Assembly: GCA_022824365.1 (NCBI GenBank)
Contig: JAJEAA010000023.1
Coordinates: forward strand, 62,001-126,000
Direction of reading: 5' to 3'
Origin: Anaerolineae bacterium
GTDB taxonomy: Bacteria > Chloroflexota > Anaerolineae > Aggregatilineales > Phototrophicaceae
DNA length: 64,000 bases
Shown: one piece after another, positions 44,127 to 53,099 of the stretch
Layout: every line of letters starts with the position of its first letter
Position numbering within the stretch: position 1 is the first letter of the stretch
Translations under genes and position numbers: made by a program
The notes under the pieces: generated by a model
Told to the model about the DNA's origin: nothing
Database searches by the model: none
The model's input: only the letters and a program-made list of their open reading frames with translations

Positions 44127-45062
44127 CTAGACGGCCCGATGTTCATATAGCTGGGAAGCCATCTCAGCCAGGTAGTTGCTCGCGACAACAGAGTTCTGCT
44201 CAATACGGCAGTCGCCCCAATCATGCCAGGCGAAGCCCAAGGCATCGGACCAATGGGCCCAGTCCCAGTTGATATATGAGAACAGCTTGATCTCAGGCTG
44301 TCGCCGGATTAACTCGAAGAAAGGCGCGAACCACGCGTCCCAGCTGACCTGCCCATCCAGCACGCCGATTCCGCGCGGCGTCGCTTCGCCGATCATAACG
44401 GGCTTGCTGCGCTCTCCAGCCGCTTGGCAGAAACGCTCCGTCGCCCGACTGGTCATCTCGGCAGCGTCAAAGGTGTCGATGCCCCACCAGTCGACCCATT
44501 CATCGCCGGGATAGTAAGTCATCAACTCCGACAGTGACCGGGTCCCGGCCGATGCGCCAGCCGAACACCAGACGGTCGCCGCATTCAGCTGCCGTTGCCG
44601 CATCATCTTCGTGACGTGAATGAAGGCTTCGCGGTAGGTTTCGGGCCGGTAACCGTTCCAGTTCCCTTCGAATTCGTATCCGATGCGGACATAGCTCGGT
44701 AGCGCAAGCCGCTGGAGGATATCGCAGAAGAGCCCCAGATTGTCGTCTTTCTCGCCCCGCGCCACGACATCCTCCCTGCCGATGCCTTGATCATTGCCGC
44801 CAGTCATGTTCAAGCCGATCTGCAGGTAAAGGCTTTGTTCTGCCATGGCTTCACACTCGCGCTGCAGGCCTTTCCCCCACTCGATGATGCGCGCAGTATC
44901 CCCCGTGATACCGATATAAGTCATGTAGACTGCCGGCTGATTGTCGCGCGGGAATACCGCTGCATAGCGCATGAAACTGTCGAAATCCTGCCCGGCGCCA
45001 TGAAGGACTAGATTGACAGGTTCCAACTTCGCCCCGAAATTCTTCCGTTCGATGATATTCAT
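44127..45062 (-). CDS. Clan GH-A glycoside hydrolase (GH26-like)
   Basis: 311 residues, no signal peptide, one TIM-barrel-sized domain. The probable acid/base Glu is in VRIGYEFEGNWNGY (compare HE..G.W in GH26) and the nucleophile Glu in KPVMIGEATPRG. WGIDTFD and YINWDWAHWSD are aromatic sugar-contact segments. GH26 enzymes attack beta-mannan or related glycans, but the family assignment is tentative. It is divergent from the LacI gene at 45288, and two TGCAAGCGCTTTCA sites lie between them. The start ATG 45062 has GAGG upstream. Confidence 0.75.
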   Translation of the reverse strand: MNIIERKNFGAKLEPVNLVLHGAGQDFDSFMRYAAVFPRDNQPAVYMTYIGITGDTARIIEWGKGLQRECEAMAEQSLYLQIGLNMTGGNDQGIGREDVVARGEKDDNLGLFCDILQRLALPSYVRIGYEFEGNWNGYRPETYREAFIHVTKMMRQRQLNAATVWCSAGASAGTRSLSELMTYYPGDEWVDWWGIDTFDAAEMTSRATERFCQAAGERSKPVMIGEATPRGIGVLDGQVSWDAWFAPFFELIRRQPEIKLFSYINWDWAHWSDALGFAWHDWGDCRIEQNSVVASNYLAEMASQLYEHRAV

Positions 45063-45147
45063 AGGACCTCGGTCCCGCTTCTTGGCGCGGCGATGCTAGT
45101 TCGACCGCGCATGACTTGACAAGATTTTCGCTTATTGTTAGGCTTAT

Positions 45148-45161
45148 TGCAAGCGCTTTCA
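45148..45161. promoter_or_regulatory. LacI-family operator, distal copy
   Basis: TGCAAGCGCTTTCA, a near-palindrome of the TGAAAGCGCTTTCA type bound by LacI/GalR-family proteins. An identical copy lies 107 bases away at 45255. Confidence 0.75.
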
Positions 45162-45254
45162 AAACGGCTTCGCCTGGTCTGTCAAATCAGTTTAGCAATA
45201 TACTTGATTTTTCAGAGGATAACTCCGGCAAGACTCTGGAATTTGTCCAGATTC

Positions 45255-45268
45255 TGCAAGCGCTTTCA
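45255..45268. promoter_or_regulatory. LacI-family operator, proximal copy
   Basis: Second identical TGCAAGCGCTTTCA, 20 bases before the LacI start. The spacing of about ten helical turns from the first copy would allow looping by a tetramer or joint control of the divergent glycoside hydrolase. Confidence 0.75.
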
Positions 45269-45287
45269 AGATAATTGCCGAGTTGTG

Positions 45288-46337
45288 ATGCAGCGAGACA
45301 ACAGCAAGAAGCAGCAGAATGTAACCATCTATGATGTGGCATCGCGCGCTGGCTTTTCGGTTTCGACGGTCTCGCGCGTATTCAACGGCTATGAATTTGT
45401 GCGCGAATCGACGCGTGAACGGATTCTGGAAGCGGCCGATGAGTTGGGCTATGTGGCAAACTTGCAAGCGCGCAGCCTGGCGGGCGGACGCTCGCGATAT
45501 GTTGGCCTGCTGGCGCCGGGACTGGATAACGGCTATGTTGGCGGAATATCGCAGGGTGTTGACCGCGCCTTGGCCAGCGCCGGTTATGGCTTGATGCTCT
45601 TCACCACCCATCACCATCGCGGCCAGGAATTGGCTTATATCGATACCATCGCCAACGGCTTGACGGCTGGTTTGCTCATTACCGTGCCGCTGGTGCCAAA
45701 GTCCTATGTCGAGGCTTTGCAGCAGCAGCAATTTCCCGTTGTGCTTATTGACCAAGCTGATACTAGCATTCAGAGCTCGGTCGTGGATACCACAAACTGG
45801 CAGGGCGGTTATACGGCGACTGAGCATCTCATTAATTTAGGGCATCGCCGGATCGGTTTTATCACTGGCTTGATGGCATTGCGCAGCGCGACCGACCGTC
45901 TTGCCGGTTACAAGATGGCGCTGAAAGATCATGACATCGCCCAGGATGAAGCGCTCATCGTCGAAGGCGATTATATGCGGGAGATGGGCTACGCGGCGAC
46001 GCGACAACTGCTGACGCTTGAGCGGCGCCCGACCGCTATCGTAGCCGCAAACGATTTCACCGCCTTGGGCGCGATGGAAGCAATACACGACGACGGACTG
46101 ACGATTCCAGGCGATATATCCATCATCGGATTCGATGACATACCGGAGGCGCGCGTTGTGCATCCCAAGCTGACCACCGTGCGCCTGCCGCTGGAACAGA
46201 TGGGACGGGTCGCGGTGGAACTGCTGCTGGAACATATCGAGGACCCGGATCTGCAGCCGAAACACATCACGCTCAGCACCCAGCTAACCGAACGGCAATC
46301 CTGCGCGGCGCCAAACGCGCTGTCAGTCAGCACTTGA
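45288..46337 (+). CDS. LacI-family transcriptional regulator
   Basis: 349 residues from ATG 45288; the longer frame to 45135 runs through both operator sites and is rejected. Head: VTIYDVASRAGFSVSTVSRV, hinge NLQARSLAGGRSRYVG, effector domain with IGFDDIPEARVVHPKLTTVR. The operators upstream imply autoregulation and control of the divergent GH gene. The sugar importer 100 bases downstream is probably in the same regulon. Confidence 0.93.
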   Translation: MQRDNSKKQQNVTIYDVASRAGFSVSTVSRVFNGYEFVRESTRERILEAADELGYVANLQARSLAGGRSRYVGLLAPGLDNGYVGGISQGVDRALASAGYGLMLFTTHHHRGQELAYIDTIANGLTAGLLITVPLVPKSYVEALQQQQFPVVLIDQADTSIQSSVVDTTNWQGGYTATEHLINLGHRRIGFITGLMALRSATDRLAGYKMALKDHDIAQDEALIVEGDYMREMGYAATRQLLTLERRPTAIVAANDFTALGAMEAIHDDGLTIPGDISIIGFDDIPEARVVHPKLTTVRLPLEQMGRVAVELLLEHIEDPDLQPKHITLSTQLTERQSCAAPNALSVST

Positions 46338-46438
46338 TCGCTTATGTCAGTCGCATGGTGAAGGAGGGTGGATCATTGAAGTGAAGGTAAGCCACAACGC
46401 ATTGGCAAATGTTCAATTGAATTGAGGGAGAAATAGCA

Positions 46439-47851
46439 ATGGAAAAGAAAACAGCCAAGCGAGAACTTAGCCGACGCGATTTCCTGCGCCTGGCAGGGGC
46501 GGGCGCGAGCGGCACACTCTTGTCAGTAGCTGGCTTGCCAGCGCTGGCGCAAGACAGCCCGACCGCCGGCGAAGCCAGCATCGTCATGATGTACCATTCC
46601 AACGAGATTTCTGACGGTGAAATTGAGCAATTTAACAACGACAACGAGGGCATCACCCTCACGCGCATTGACACCGATATCACGCGTTTCTTCGCCATGC
46701 TGGCGGCCGGTACCGCGCCCCATCTGCTGCGTACGCAAGCGCCCGATATCCCGCAATACTTCGCCCGCGATGTCATGTTGAACTTGCAACCCTACTTCGA
46801 AGCGAGCGGCGCGCTCGACTTTGACGACCTCGCCGCCCCCAACGACTACTACAAAGTTGTCAGCCCGACCGAGATTGGCCAAGGCGATATCTACGGCATG
46901 GCCAAAGACTGGGCGCCGGATGGTTTCATGTGGCTGCATACCGGTCTGCTGGAAGCGGCCGGCATCGCCCTGCCTGACCCGGCCACGCCGCTGAGCGAAG
47001 AAGAAGTCGCGGCGATGGCGCTGGAAGTCACGCAGAAGGAAGGCGACCGCACCCTGGTCACCGGCTTCAACACGCACACCGGCTTCATCGACCGCTTCTG
47101 GATGCAGATGGCGCTGATGGATGGCGGCAGCCTCTTCTCGGACGACTTCAGCCAGGCCAATGTCGTCGGCAACGAGGCAGTCGTCGATGCCATCAGTTGG
47201 TTCCACGATATGATGGCGAACGGCTCGATGAACAGCCCGCTCAACCCGAGCGTGAGCTGGTTTGGCCCCGATTACGCCAACGGCCAACTGGCGATGGTCT
47301 ACACCGGTTACTGGTTCAGCGGCCAGTTGCGCGGTATGGCGACCAACCCCGAAGAGCCTATCATCGGCGAATCGATGGAGGCCGGGCACTACCAGATGCA
47401 TCCGATGTTCACCTGGAAGGGTGTGCGCAAGAATCTCTGCGTCACTGCGGCGGGCGCCATCGTCACCAATCCGAGCTTCCGCGAAGCGGGCGCCGATGAC
47501 AACGACGCCGCCTGGGCCGCTTTCGAATGGTTCATGGCCGGCGCCCCCGCGCATGGCCGCGCCGCAAGCGGTTGGGGTTTGCCCGCGCTGAAATCACTTA
47601 ATCACCTGATTCCCGATGACACCGCCTTCGATCAGCAGACGCTGGCGGTGGTCAACGCGGAATTTGAGCATTCGACCGATGTTCTCGGCTTCAACCCGAA
47701 CCTGGCGGGCGGCGAGCCGATGGTGCCGGGCGCGACCTATTTGAACAACGTCGAAGCGGCGCTGACGGGCGAACTCTCCTTCGACGATATGTTGCAGCTG
47801 ATCGAGGACGAGACCAACTTCGCCATCGAAGAGGGCATGTTCAATATCTAG
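46439..47851 (+). CDS. Tat-exported sugar-binding protein of ABC transporter
   Basis: 470 residues. Twin-arginine signal LSRRDFLRLAGAGASGTLLS ending near PALAQD, unusual among family-1 binding proteins, which mostly use Sec or lipoprotein export. Core features: YHSNEISDGEIEQFNNDNEG, GQLAMVYTGYWFSGQLRGMA. Start ATG 46439 behind GAGGGAG. Followed after 125 bases (with a possible GGGCG/CGCCC hairpin at 47878-47898) by two permeases. Ligand unknown. Confidence 0.9.
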   Translation: MEKKTAKRELSRRDFLRLAGAGASGTLLSVAGLPALAQDSPTAGEASIVMMYHSNEISDGEIEQFNNDNEGITLTRIDTDITRFFAMLAAGTAPHLLRTQAPDIPQYFARDVMLNLQPYFEASGALDFDDLAAPNDYYKVVSPTEIGQGDIYGMAKDWAPDGFMWLHTGLLEAAGIALPDPATPLSEEEVAAMALEVTQKEGDRTLVTGFNTHTGFIDRFWMQMALMDGGSLFSDDFSQANVVGNEAVVDAISWFHDMMANGSMNSPLNPSVSWFGPDYANGQLAMVYTGYWFSGQLRGMATNPEEPIIGESMEAGHYQMHPMFTWKGVRKNLCVTAAGAIVTNPSFREAGADDNDAAWAAFEWFMAGAPAHGRAASGWGLPALKSLNHLIPDDTAFDQQTLAVVNAEFEHSTDVLGFNPNLAGGEPMVPGATYLNNVEAALTGELSFDDMLQLIEDETNFAIEEGMFNI

Positions 47852-47976
47852 ATCGAGCGCTAACGCTAAGTTTACTGGGGCGGGTCAGTGGCTCGCCCTC
47901 TGAAATTCAAAAACATACATTTGGGGGACATCTCTGGTCCCCCCGCTCACAAGAAGTTCGGCAAGAATGATTCTTC

Positions 47977-48918
47977 ATGGCATCATTATCTGCGATTAAG
48001 CCGCGCTGGCGCCTCACACGCAGGTCGCGGCGGGCGCTGAATTTCTACGCATTCATTTCGCCCTGGCTGATAGGCTTTATCCTGCTGACCTTGGTGCCGG
48101 TCGCCGTTGGCGTCTGGCTCTCCTTCACCAACTATGATGGCTTGAATGTCAACAATATCAAGTGGGTCGGCACAGCCTGGTACCAGCGCTTCCCGCGCGA
48201 TCGTCAGGCGGTGGAGTCGCTGAAACTCGTCTTTATCTGGACGGCGCTGAATACGCCGACCTGGCTCGTCCTCTCCTTCGTGCTCGCCTTCATCATGAGC
48301 AAGGTGACGCGATTTCGCGGTTTCTTCCGCACGATGTGGTATCTGCCCAGTGTCATCCCGGTCGTGGCGGTCGCCTGGACCTGGCGCACGCTGCTCAACG
48401 ACAACTACGGTCTGATCAATCAGGCGGTCAACACCATCCGCTCGGGCACGGTCATTCACTTCCTCACCGAAGAAGCGTTGATCTCGCTGACGATGATCTC
48501 CGTCTGGATGGGCTTGGGCAACGGCATCGTTATCTTCCTGGCGGGCTTGCAAGATATCTCGCCCGAGCTCGAAGACGCCGCCGCGATTGATGGCGCCGGT
48601 CGCTTGAGCAGCCTGCGCTATATCATCATCCCGATGATGACGCCGATCATCTTCTTCCAGTTGGTGCAGTCGATTGTCTTCGCCATGCAGATGTTCGCTT
48701 TGCCGCTGCTGCTTTCACCGAGCGGCGGCGCCGGTTTATCGACAGCGCCCCAGAAAGATGTCTTCCTCTACATGATTTACGCCTTCCAGCAGATCTTCCA
48801 GCGGCAGCGTTTCGGCTACGGCGTCGCCTTAATCTGGATCCTCTTCGCCATCATCATCGTCATAACTATTGTTCTATTCTGGTCGCGGCGGTACTGGGTC
48901 TGGACGGAGAAGAAATAG
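47977..48918 (+). CDS. Sugar ABC transporter permease, MalF/UgpA type
   Basis: 313 residues, six hydrophobic segments (FISPWLIGFILLTLVPVAVG first) and EAA loop PELEDAAAIDGAGRLSSLRY. Paired with the permease starting four bases after its stop. Confidence 0.93.
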   Translation: MASLSAIKPRWRLTRRSRRALNFYAFISPWLIGFILLTLVPVAVGVWLSFTNYDGLNVNNIKWVGTAWYQRFPRDRQAVESLKLVFIWTALNTPTWLVLSFVLAFIMSKVTRFRGFFRTMWYLPSVIPVVAVAWTWRTLLNDNYGLINQAVNTIRSGTVIHFLTEEALISLTMISVWMGLGNGIVIFLAGLQDISPELEDAAAIDGAGRLSSLRYIIIPMMTPIIFFQLVQSIVFAMQMFALPLLLSPSGGAGLSTAPQKDVFLYMIYAFQQIFQRQRFGYGVALIWILFAIIIVITIVLFWSRRYWVWTEKK

Positions 48919-48922
48919 CGCC

Positions 48923-49768
48923 ATGGCTGCACTATCCTTAGATAGACAGAACGTCCGAGGCATTGGCTGCGGGACCGGCCTGGTGCTGATTACGATTGTG
49001 CTCTTCATTCCGATCTTGTGGATGCTCATGCTCTCGCTCAAAACCGAAGGAGAGTATTCGCAGTCGGCGCTGCAGCTTCTGCCGACGATACCGCAGTGGG
49101 ACAACTACTGGGACGCGCTGACAAAGATCGATTTCGCCAAGTTCATGTTGAACTCGCTGGTCCTGTCGCTGCTCTACACCGTGCCGACGGTCATCACCAG
49201 CGCGATGGCGGGTTTCGCCTTCGCCAGCCTGGAAGGTCCGGGCAAGCGACTCTATTTCGGCATCATCATCGCGATGCTGATGATCCCGGCCATCGTCTTC
49301 ATCATCCCGCAATTCGTCATTTTCGCGCGCCTGCGCTTGACCGGCAGCTACTGGCCCTGGTTCTTGTGGGGGATCTCGGGCAACGCCTTTCATATCTTCC
49401 TTTTCCGTCAGTTTTTCGCCGGCTTCCCCAAAGAATTGCAGGAAGCGGCGGAAGCGGATGGCGCGAGCATCGCCCGTTTCTTCGTGCAGATCCTGCTGCC
49501 GAACGCCAAGCCGGCGCTGGCGACTTCCTTCATCTTGTCCTTCGCTTATGTCTGGGGGGACTGGTTCTTGCCGACAATCTACCTCAACGCCGATAACACC
49601 AATTTGGCAGCGATGCTGCTCAACGGGTATCGCAATCCCCAGGGCTTCACCATCACCACCGTCACGATGGCGGCGGCGGTGCTTTATGTGCTGCCTTTGG
49701 TCATCATGTTCTTCCTGACGCAGCGCTGGATCATGGAAGGCATCGCCACCAGCGGGCTCAAGGGTTGA
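48923..49768 (+). CDS. Sugar ABC transporter permease, MalG/UgpE type
   Basis: 281 residues from ATG 48923, with GGAGAAG about ten bases upstream; the longer reading to 48869 overlaps the previous gene and is rejected. Helix 1 GLVLITIVLFIPILWMLMLS; EAA loop KELQEAAEADGASIARFFVQ; C-terminus EGIATSGLKG. Followed after 25 bases by the Cpn60-like gene on the same strand. Confidence 0.92.
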   Translation: MAALSLDRQNVRGIGCGTGLVLITIVLFIPILWMLMLSLKTEGEYSQSALQLLPTIPQWDNYWDALTKIDFAKFMLNSLVLSLLYTVPTVITSAMAGFAFASLEGPGKRLYFGIIIAMLMIPAIVFIIPQFVIFARLRLTGSYWPWFLWGISGNAFHIFLFRQFFAGFPKELQEAAEADGASIARFFVQILLPNAKPALATSFILSFAYVWGDWFLPTIYLNADNTNLAAMLLNGYRNPQGFTITTVTMAAAVLYVLPLVIMFFLTQRWIMEGIATSGLKG

Positions 49769-49793
49769 GCGAAAATCGGCGAAGCGAGACAAG

Positions 49794-51422
49794 ATGTTTG
49801 ATCAGCGGCAGCTGGCGCAAAACTACAGCCCGCCCCGGCAGCAAGCCGGCATTCTGACCCAGCCCGATGTACATCGCGCCATGCTGCGCGGCATCAACAA
49901 ATTGGTCGATGCCATTCAGCCTACTTTGGGTCCCCGCCCGCGCATCGTCGGGATCGAACGCCACCCGCGGGATACATCGCCGGAGTTGCTCGACGATGGC
50001 GCAGTTATTGCGCGGCGCATCATTGAACTGCCCGATCAATATGAGAATATCGGGGCGATGTTGCTGCGCGGCATGCTCTGGCGCTTGTCCGAAGCGGTCG
50101 GCGATGGCACGGCCACAGCGGCAATACTCTATCGGACGATTTTCGCCGAAGGGCTGCGTTACGCGGCGGCCGGCGGCGATCTCACACAGTTGCGCCGTCA
50201 TCTCGAAGCGGGGCTGGCGGCTGTTATGACACAGCTTGAAGCGCAAGTCATGCCGCTTTCAGACGCGGCGATGCTAGGCGACTTCGCCAGAAGCGTCTGC
50301 GCTGATGATGATTTGGCGGACGCGCTGACCGAGATGTTGGCGTTCACCGGCGATTTCGGCCTGGTCGACATCCAGGGCGGGCAGGCGCGGGCAGCTCGCT
50401 GCGCCTATTTCGAAGGCAACTTCTTCAAGAGCGGATCGATTTCCGGCGGCAGCGCTGCCGTCGAGTTGGAAGACGCCGCCTTGCTGCTCACCGATTTCGA
50501 CTTCAAAGAACCAGATGAGGTCCTGCCGATTCTGCGGTTGGCGCTGCGAGAAAAGATCGACCGCCTGCTTGTCGTCGCCCTTAATGTTGCCGAGCCGGTC
50601 GCCGCGCTGTTTAATCGAAGTGAGACATCCTCCCGGCTGCGCATCATCGCGGCGAAAACACCCGGCTCAACGACGATTGCCCAAGCCGAGGCCCTGCAAG
50701 ACCTGGCAATCCTGGCCGGCGGACGACCGCTGCTGAAGGTCACGGGCGACACGACCAACACGATCAGATCAGAACACCTGGGATATGCGCGTCGCGTGTG
50801 GCTGGACAAGAATTATCTGAGTATTCGCGGCGGGCGCGGGGATACTGAACGCTTGCGAGGACATCTCTCAAAGCTGCAAAATGCCTTTGAGGCTGCAACC
50901 GATGCGGATATAGGTAGAGGGCTGCGTGACCGTATCGGGCGGCTCAATAGCGGCTTCGCCATCTTGTACACCGGCGGCAGCACGACCAGCGAAATCGAGG
51001 CGCGGGTGACGGTGACCGAGCGAGCGCTGCGGACGATCCGCGGGGCGCTGCGTCGCGGCGTATTACCCGGCGGCGGCCTGGCGCTGCTATCGTGTCGCGA
51101 TTTGCTGGAGGAGCGCTTGAACGATAGTAAAACGCCAGACGCGCGCGCCGCATATAGCATCTTGCTCAAAGCCGTCGGCGCGCCCTTTGCCGTCATGGCG
51201 CAAAACGCTGGCTACGAAGCCCCGACGTTGCTTGCCCAGCTGGAACGTGGGAAGCCCGGCATGACATCCGGTTGTCTCTACGACGGCGTTTATGACTCGG
51301 CGGCAGCCCAACTGGAAGCGCTGCGCTACGCCGTGACCAGCGCCACGCTTGCTCTGACTGTCGATGCAGTCGTTTACCGGAAGGCGCCAGAGATGGCTCT
51401 GCGACCGGACGGCAGCGGATGA
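49794..51422 (+). CDS. Divergent Cpn60 (GroEL-like) protein, predicted ATPase-impaired
   Basis: 542 residues, full group I chaperonin length. Matched segments: AMLRGINKLVDAIQPTLGPR (GroEL VNVLADAVKVTLGPKG), LLDDGAVIARRIIEL (Asp68 for GroEL Asp52), VGDGTATAAIL (Asp104 for Asp87), LNSGFAILYTGGSTTSEIEA, GVLPGGGLALL. GroEL Asp398, needed for ATP hydrolysis, falls in VEDALHATRA; here the aligned text is TERALRTIRG with Arg410. The nucleotide loop is changed too (GPRPRIVG for GPKGRNVV), and the Gly-Met tail is absent. There is no groES beside it. Its place in a sugar ABC operon, overlapping the next gene by four bases, suggests a specialised role or structural use of the fold. Confidence 0.88.
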   Translation: MFDQRQLAQNYSPPRQQAGILTQPDVHRAMLRGINKLVDAIQPTLGPRPRIVGIERHPRDTSPELLDDGAVIARRIIELPDQYENIGAMLLRGMLWRLSEAVGDGTATAAILYRTIFAEGLRYAAAGGDLTQLRRHLEAGLAAVMTQLEAQVMPLSDAAMLGDFARSVCADDDLADALTEMLAFTGDFGLVDIQGGQARAARCAYFEGNFFKSGSISGGSAAVELEDAALLLTDFDFKEPDEVLPILRLALREKIDRLLVVALNVAEPVAALFNRSETSSRLRIIAAKTPGSTTIAQAEALQDLAILAGGRPLLKVTGDTTNTIRSEHLGYARRVWLDKNYLSIRGGRGDTERLRGHLSKLQNAFEAATDADIGRGLRDRIGRLNSGFAILYTGGSTTSEIEARVTVTERALRTIRGALRRGVLPGGGLALLSCRDLLEERLNDSKTPDARAAYSILLKAVGAPFAVMAQNAGYEAPTLLAQLERGKPGMTSGCLYDGVYDSAAAQLEALRYAVTSATLALTVDAVVYRKAPEMALRPDGSG

Positions 51423-52237
51423 TGTCCCTTAGAGGCCAATCTCGGCGAGTGAATGCCCTGGCGACGACCCCCGACGGGCTTATCTACTCTGCGGCGCAGG
51501 CGGGCTTGAAGCGATCGTCCGATCGTGGCCGAACCTGGCGCAATGTCGCCGAAGCAACGCCCACAACCGCTGTCTGCGCAATGAATCATGCTGGTATTCT
51601 TGCCGCTGCTGCCGGCGCTGTACAGATTTCTCTTGATGCGGGCGCAACCTGGCAGGCGAGAGCGCTGCCATCGCCGTCGACAATCGTGTCGGCTTTGCTC
51701 GCAACAGAGGAATCAGTATTGGCGGCCACACTAGAAGACGGTGTGCTTCGCTCAGAGGATGGCGGCAAATCCTGGCGCGGTTGGAACTTTGGCTTGTTGA
51801 ATTGGCGCGTGAATACGCTATGCCGGGACTCGCGAGGCGTCATCTGGGCGGGCGCGGAAAGCGGACTCTTCCGCAGCGACACTGACGGGCGCCGTTGGCA
51901 AGATCAGCCGGCTCTGGTCGACACGGCGATTAATTCCCTGGCGGCAATGGCTGAAGGCGGTCTTTGCCTCGGCACAATTGATGGGGCGCTGCGCTGCCGC
52001 TTAAACCCGGATGCGGGCTGGATACTCACTCAACAGTGGGGTAGCCCGCTCAATACCATCTGCGCAATCGGAGAGCGGATCGCCGTCCTGCACGGTCAGG
52101 CGGTTTCAGTGGGTAATGGCGCGAGCAGATTCGAGCTTTTGCCGTACACTGACGTAACTTGTATCGCCTGGCTCGACAAGACGCGTCTTTTGATCGGTAC
52201 AGATGACGGATTGGTTCACGGTATTGACGTGGGCTAG
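51419..52237 (+). CDS. Asp-box (BNR) beta-propeller protein
   Basis: 272 residues, no signal peptide. At least four Asp-box turns: SSDRGRTW, SLDAGATW, SEDGGKSW, SDTDGRRW, spaced 40-50 residues, with intervening strands such as TTPDGLIYSAAQAGL, VIWAGAESGLF and LLIGTDDGLVHGIDV. This fold occurs in sialidases and in non-enzymatic propellers; no sialidase Arg triad or FRIP motif is seen, so binding rather than catalysis is likely. It starts inside the Cpn60 stop region (ATGATG), so it is translationally coupled, hinting that the two products work together. Confidence 0.82.
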   Translation: MMSLRGQSRRVNALATTPDGLIYSAAQAGLKRSSDRGRTWRNVAEATPTTAVCAMNHAGILAAAAGAVQISLDAGATWQARALPSPSTIVSALLATEESVLAATLEDGVLRSEDGGKSWRGWNFGLLNWRVNTLCRDSRGVIWAGAESGLFRSDTDGRRWQDQPALVDTAINSLAAMAEGGLCLGTIDGALRCRLNPDAGWILTQQWGSPLNTICAIGERIAVLHGQAVSVGNGASRFELLPYTDVTCIAWLDKTRLLIGTDDGLVHGIDVG

Positions 52238-52258
52238 GTGAGAACCGTAACTGCTTTC

Positions 52259-52537
52259 CTACCGGATCTCTTCCAGCCTTCCTGTTTTGGCGGACTTGTA
52301 ACCGGCAAGCAATGCAGCCAAGCGCGCGCCCATCCGCGCCCGTGGGACCGTAGGGTTTTTCGCCCGACAGAAACCGGCTGACGTAGCTGGACACTTCGCG
52401 TTTGTAGTGATGAATATGCGGCGGCCAACTTTGATAATCGTGCGGCTCTGTCGCCACAGGCACAATATGCGGTTCGACCCAACCGTTCAATTCGGGCCCA
52501 AGACTTTCCGTATAAACGGCCACCCGAGGTGAGTTGG
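52259..52537 (-). pseudogene. C-terminal remnant of a Gfo/Idh/MocA-like oxidoreductase, frameshifted
   Basis: One minus-strand frame reads VYTESLGPELNGWVEPHIVP, PPHIHHYKREVSSYVSRFLS and GEKPYGPTGADGR; another then reads ARLAALLAGYKSAKTGRLEE to a stop at 52259. The end pattern (P..GADGR....LALL.GY.SA.TG) is that of Gfo/Idh/MocA dehydrogenases. The N-terminal NAD domain is gone, and a frameshift lies near 52330-52350. Its broken end abuts the permease remnant on the other strand. Confidence 0.55.
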
Positions 52538-52824
52538 ACGTATTTTCAAAAATGAGGCTGCCTTTGCTGCGGCCCGCTCTGGCCTCGTCAGTCATACTGG
52601 CCATGCAATTGTCATGGAACGAATTATTGTTCTCTCTGCAACTCACCGACGTCAACACCTATACGCTGCCGGTAGGCATAGCAAAGTTCGTCGGATCGAT
52701 CTCGGTTGACTGGGGCAAAAGCAGCGCTGCGGCTACGGTGACCATGGCGCCGATGATAATCATTGGCTTCTTCATTCAGAAATATCTGGTCCAAGGCATG
52801 ACAATGGGTTCGGTCAAGGGATAG
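52534..52824 (+). pseudogene. C-terminal remnant of a sugar ABC permease (MalG type)
   Basis: 96 codons matching the last third of MalG-type permeases: KMRLPLLRPALASSVILAMQ, SWNELLFSLQLT, TLPVGIAKFVGSISVDWGKS, and the end VQGMTMGSVKG. The EAA loop and earlier helices are missing. It begins at the junction with the oxidoreductase remnant. The 275 bases after it (to 53099) contain nothing I can identify. Confidence 0.75.
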
Positions 52825-53099
52825 CGATTCCGATACCATAGAATCGGCCATGTGGGTGTGATTTACCGTTAGTCTCCTTCATGCGAAAGGTCGCCAGCGC
52901 AGCCTACGCTGCTCATAGCATCAATATCACTGAGGTTAGCCCGCCGATTCATCGTACTCTGGCGGTTATCGCCCATAGCTTATCGCCAACATCACAGCGG
53001 TTCTATGACTGCGCGCTCTGCACTTGGCGCAAATTCGCCGTCTGAGCATAACGCAGTGCGGTGGAGGCGTTGGCCTGCCCCGCCTGCGGGGCGAGTTTG

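Noticed and set aside
46523-47554. 343-codon minus-strand open frame
   Set aside because: Antisense to the Tat-exported binding protein; Arg/His-rich with no recognisable domain.
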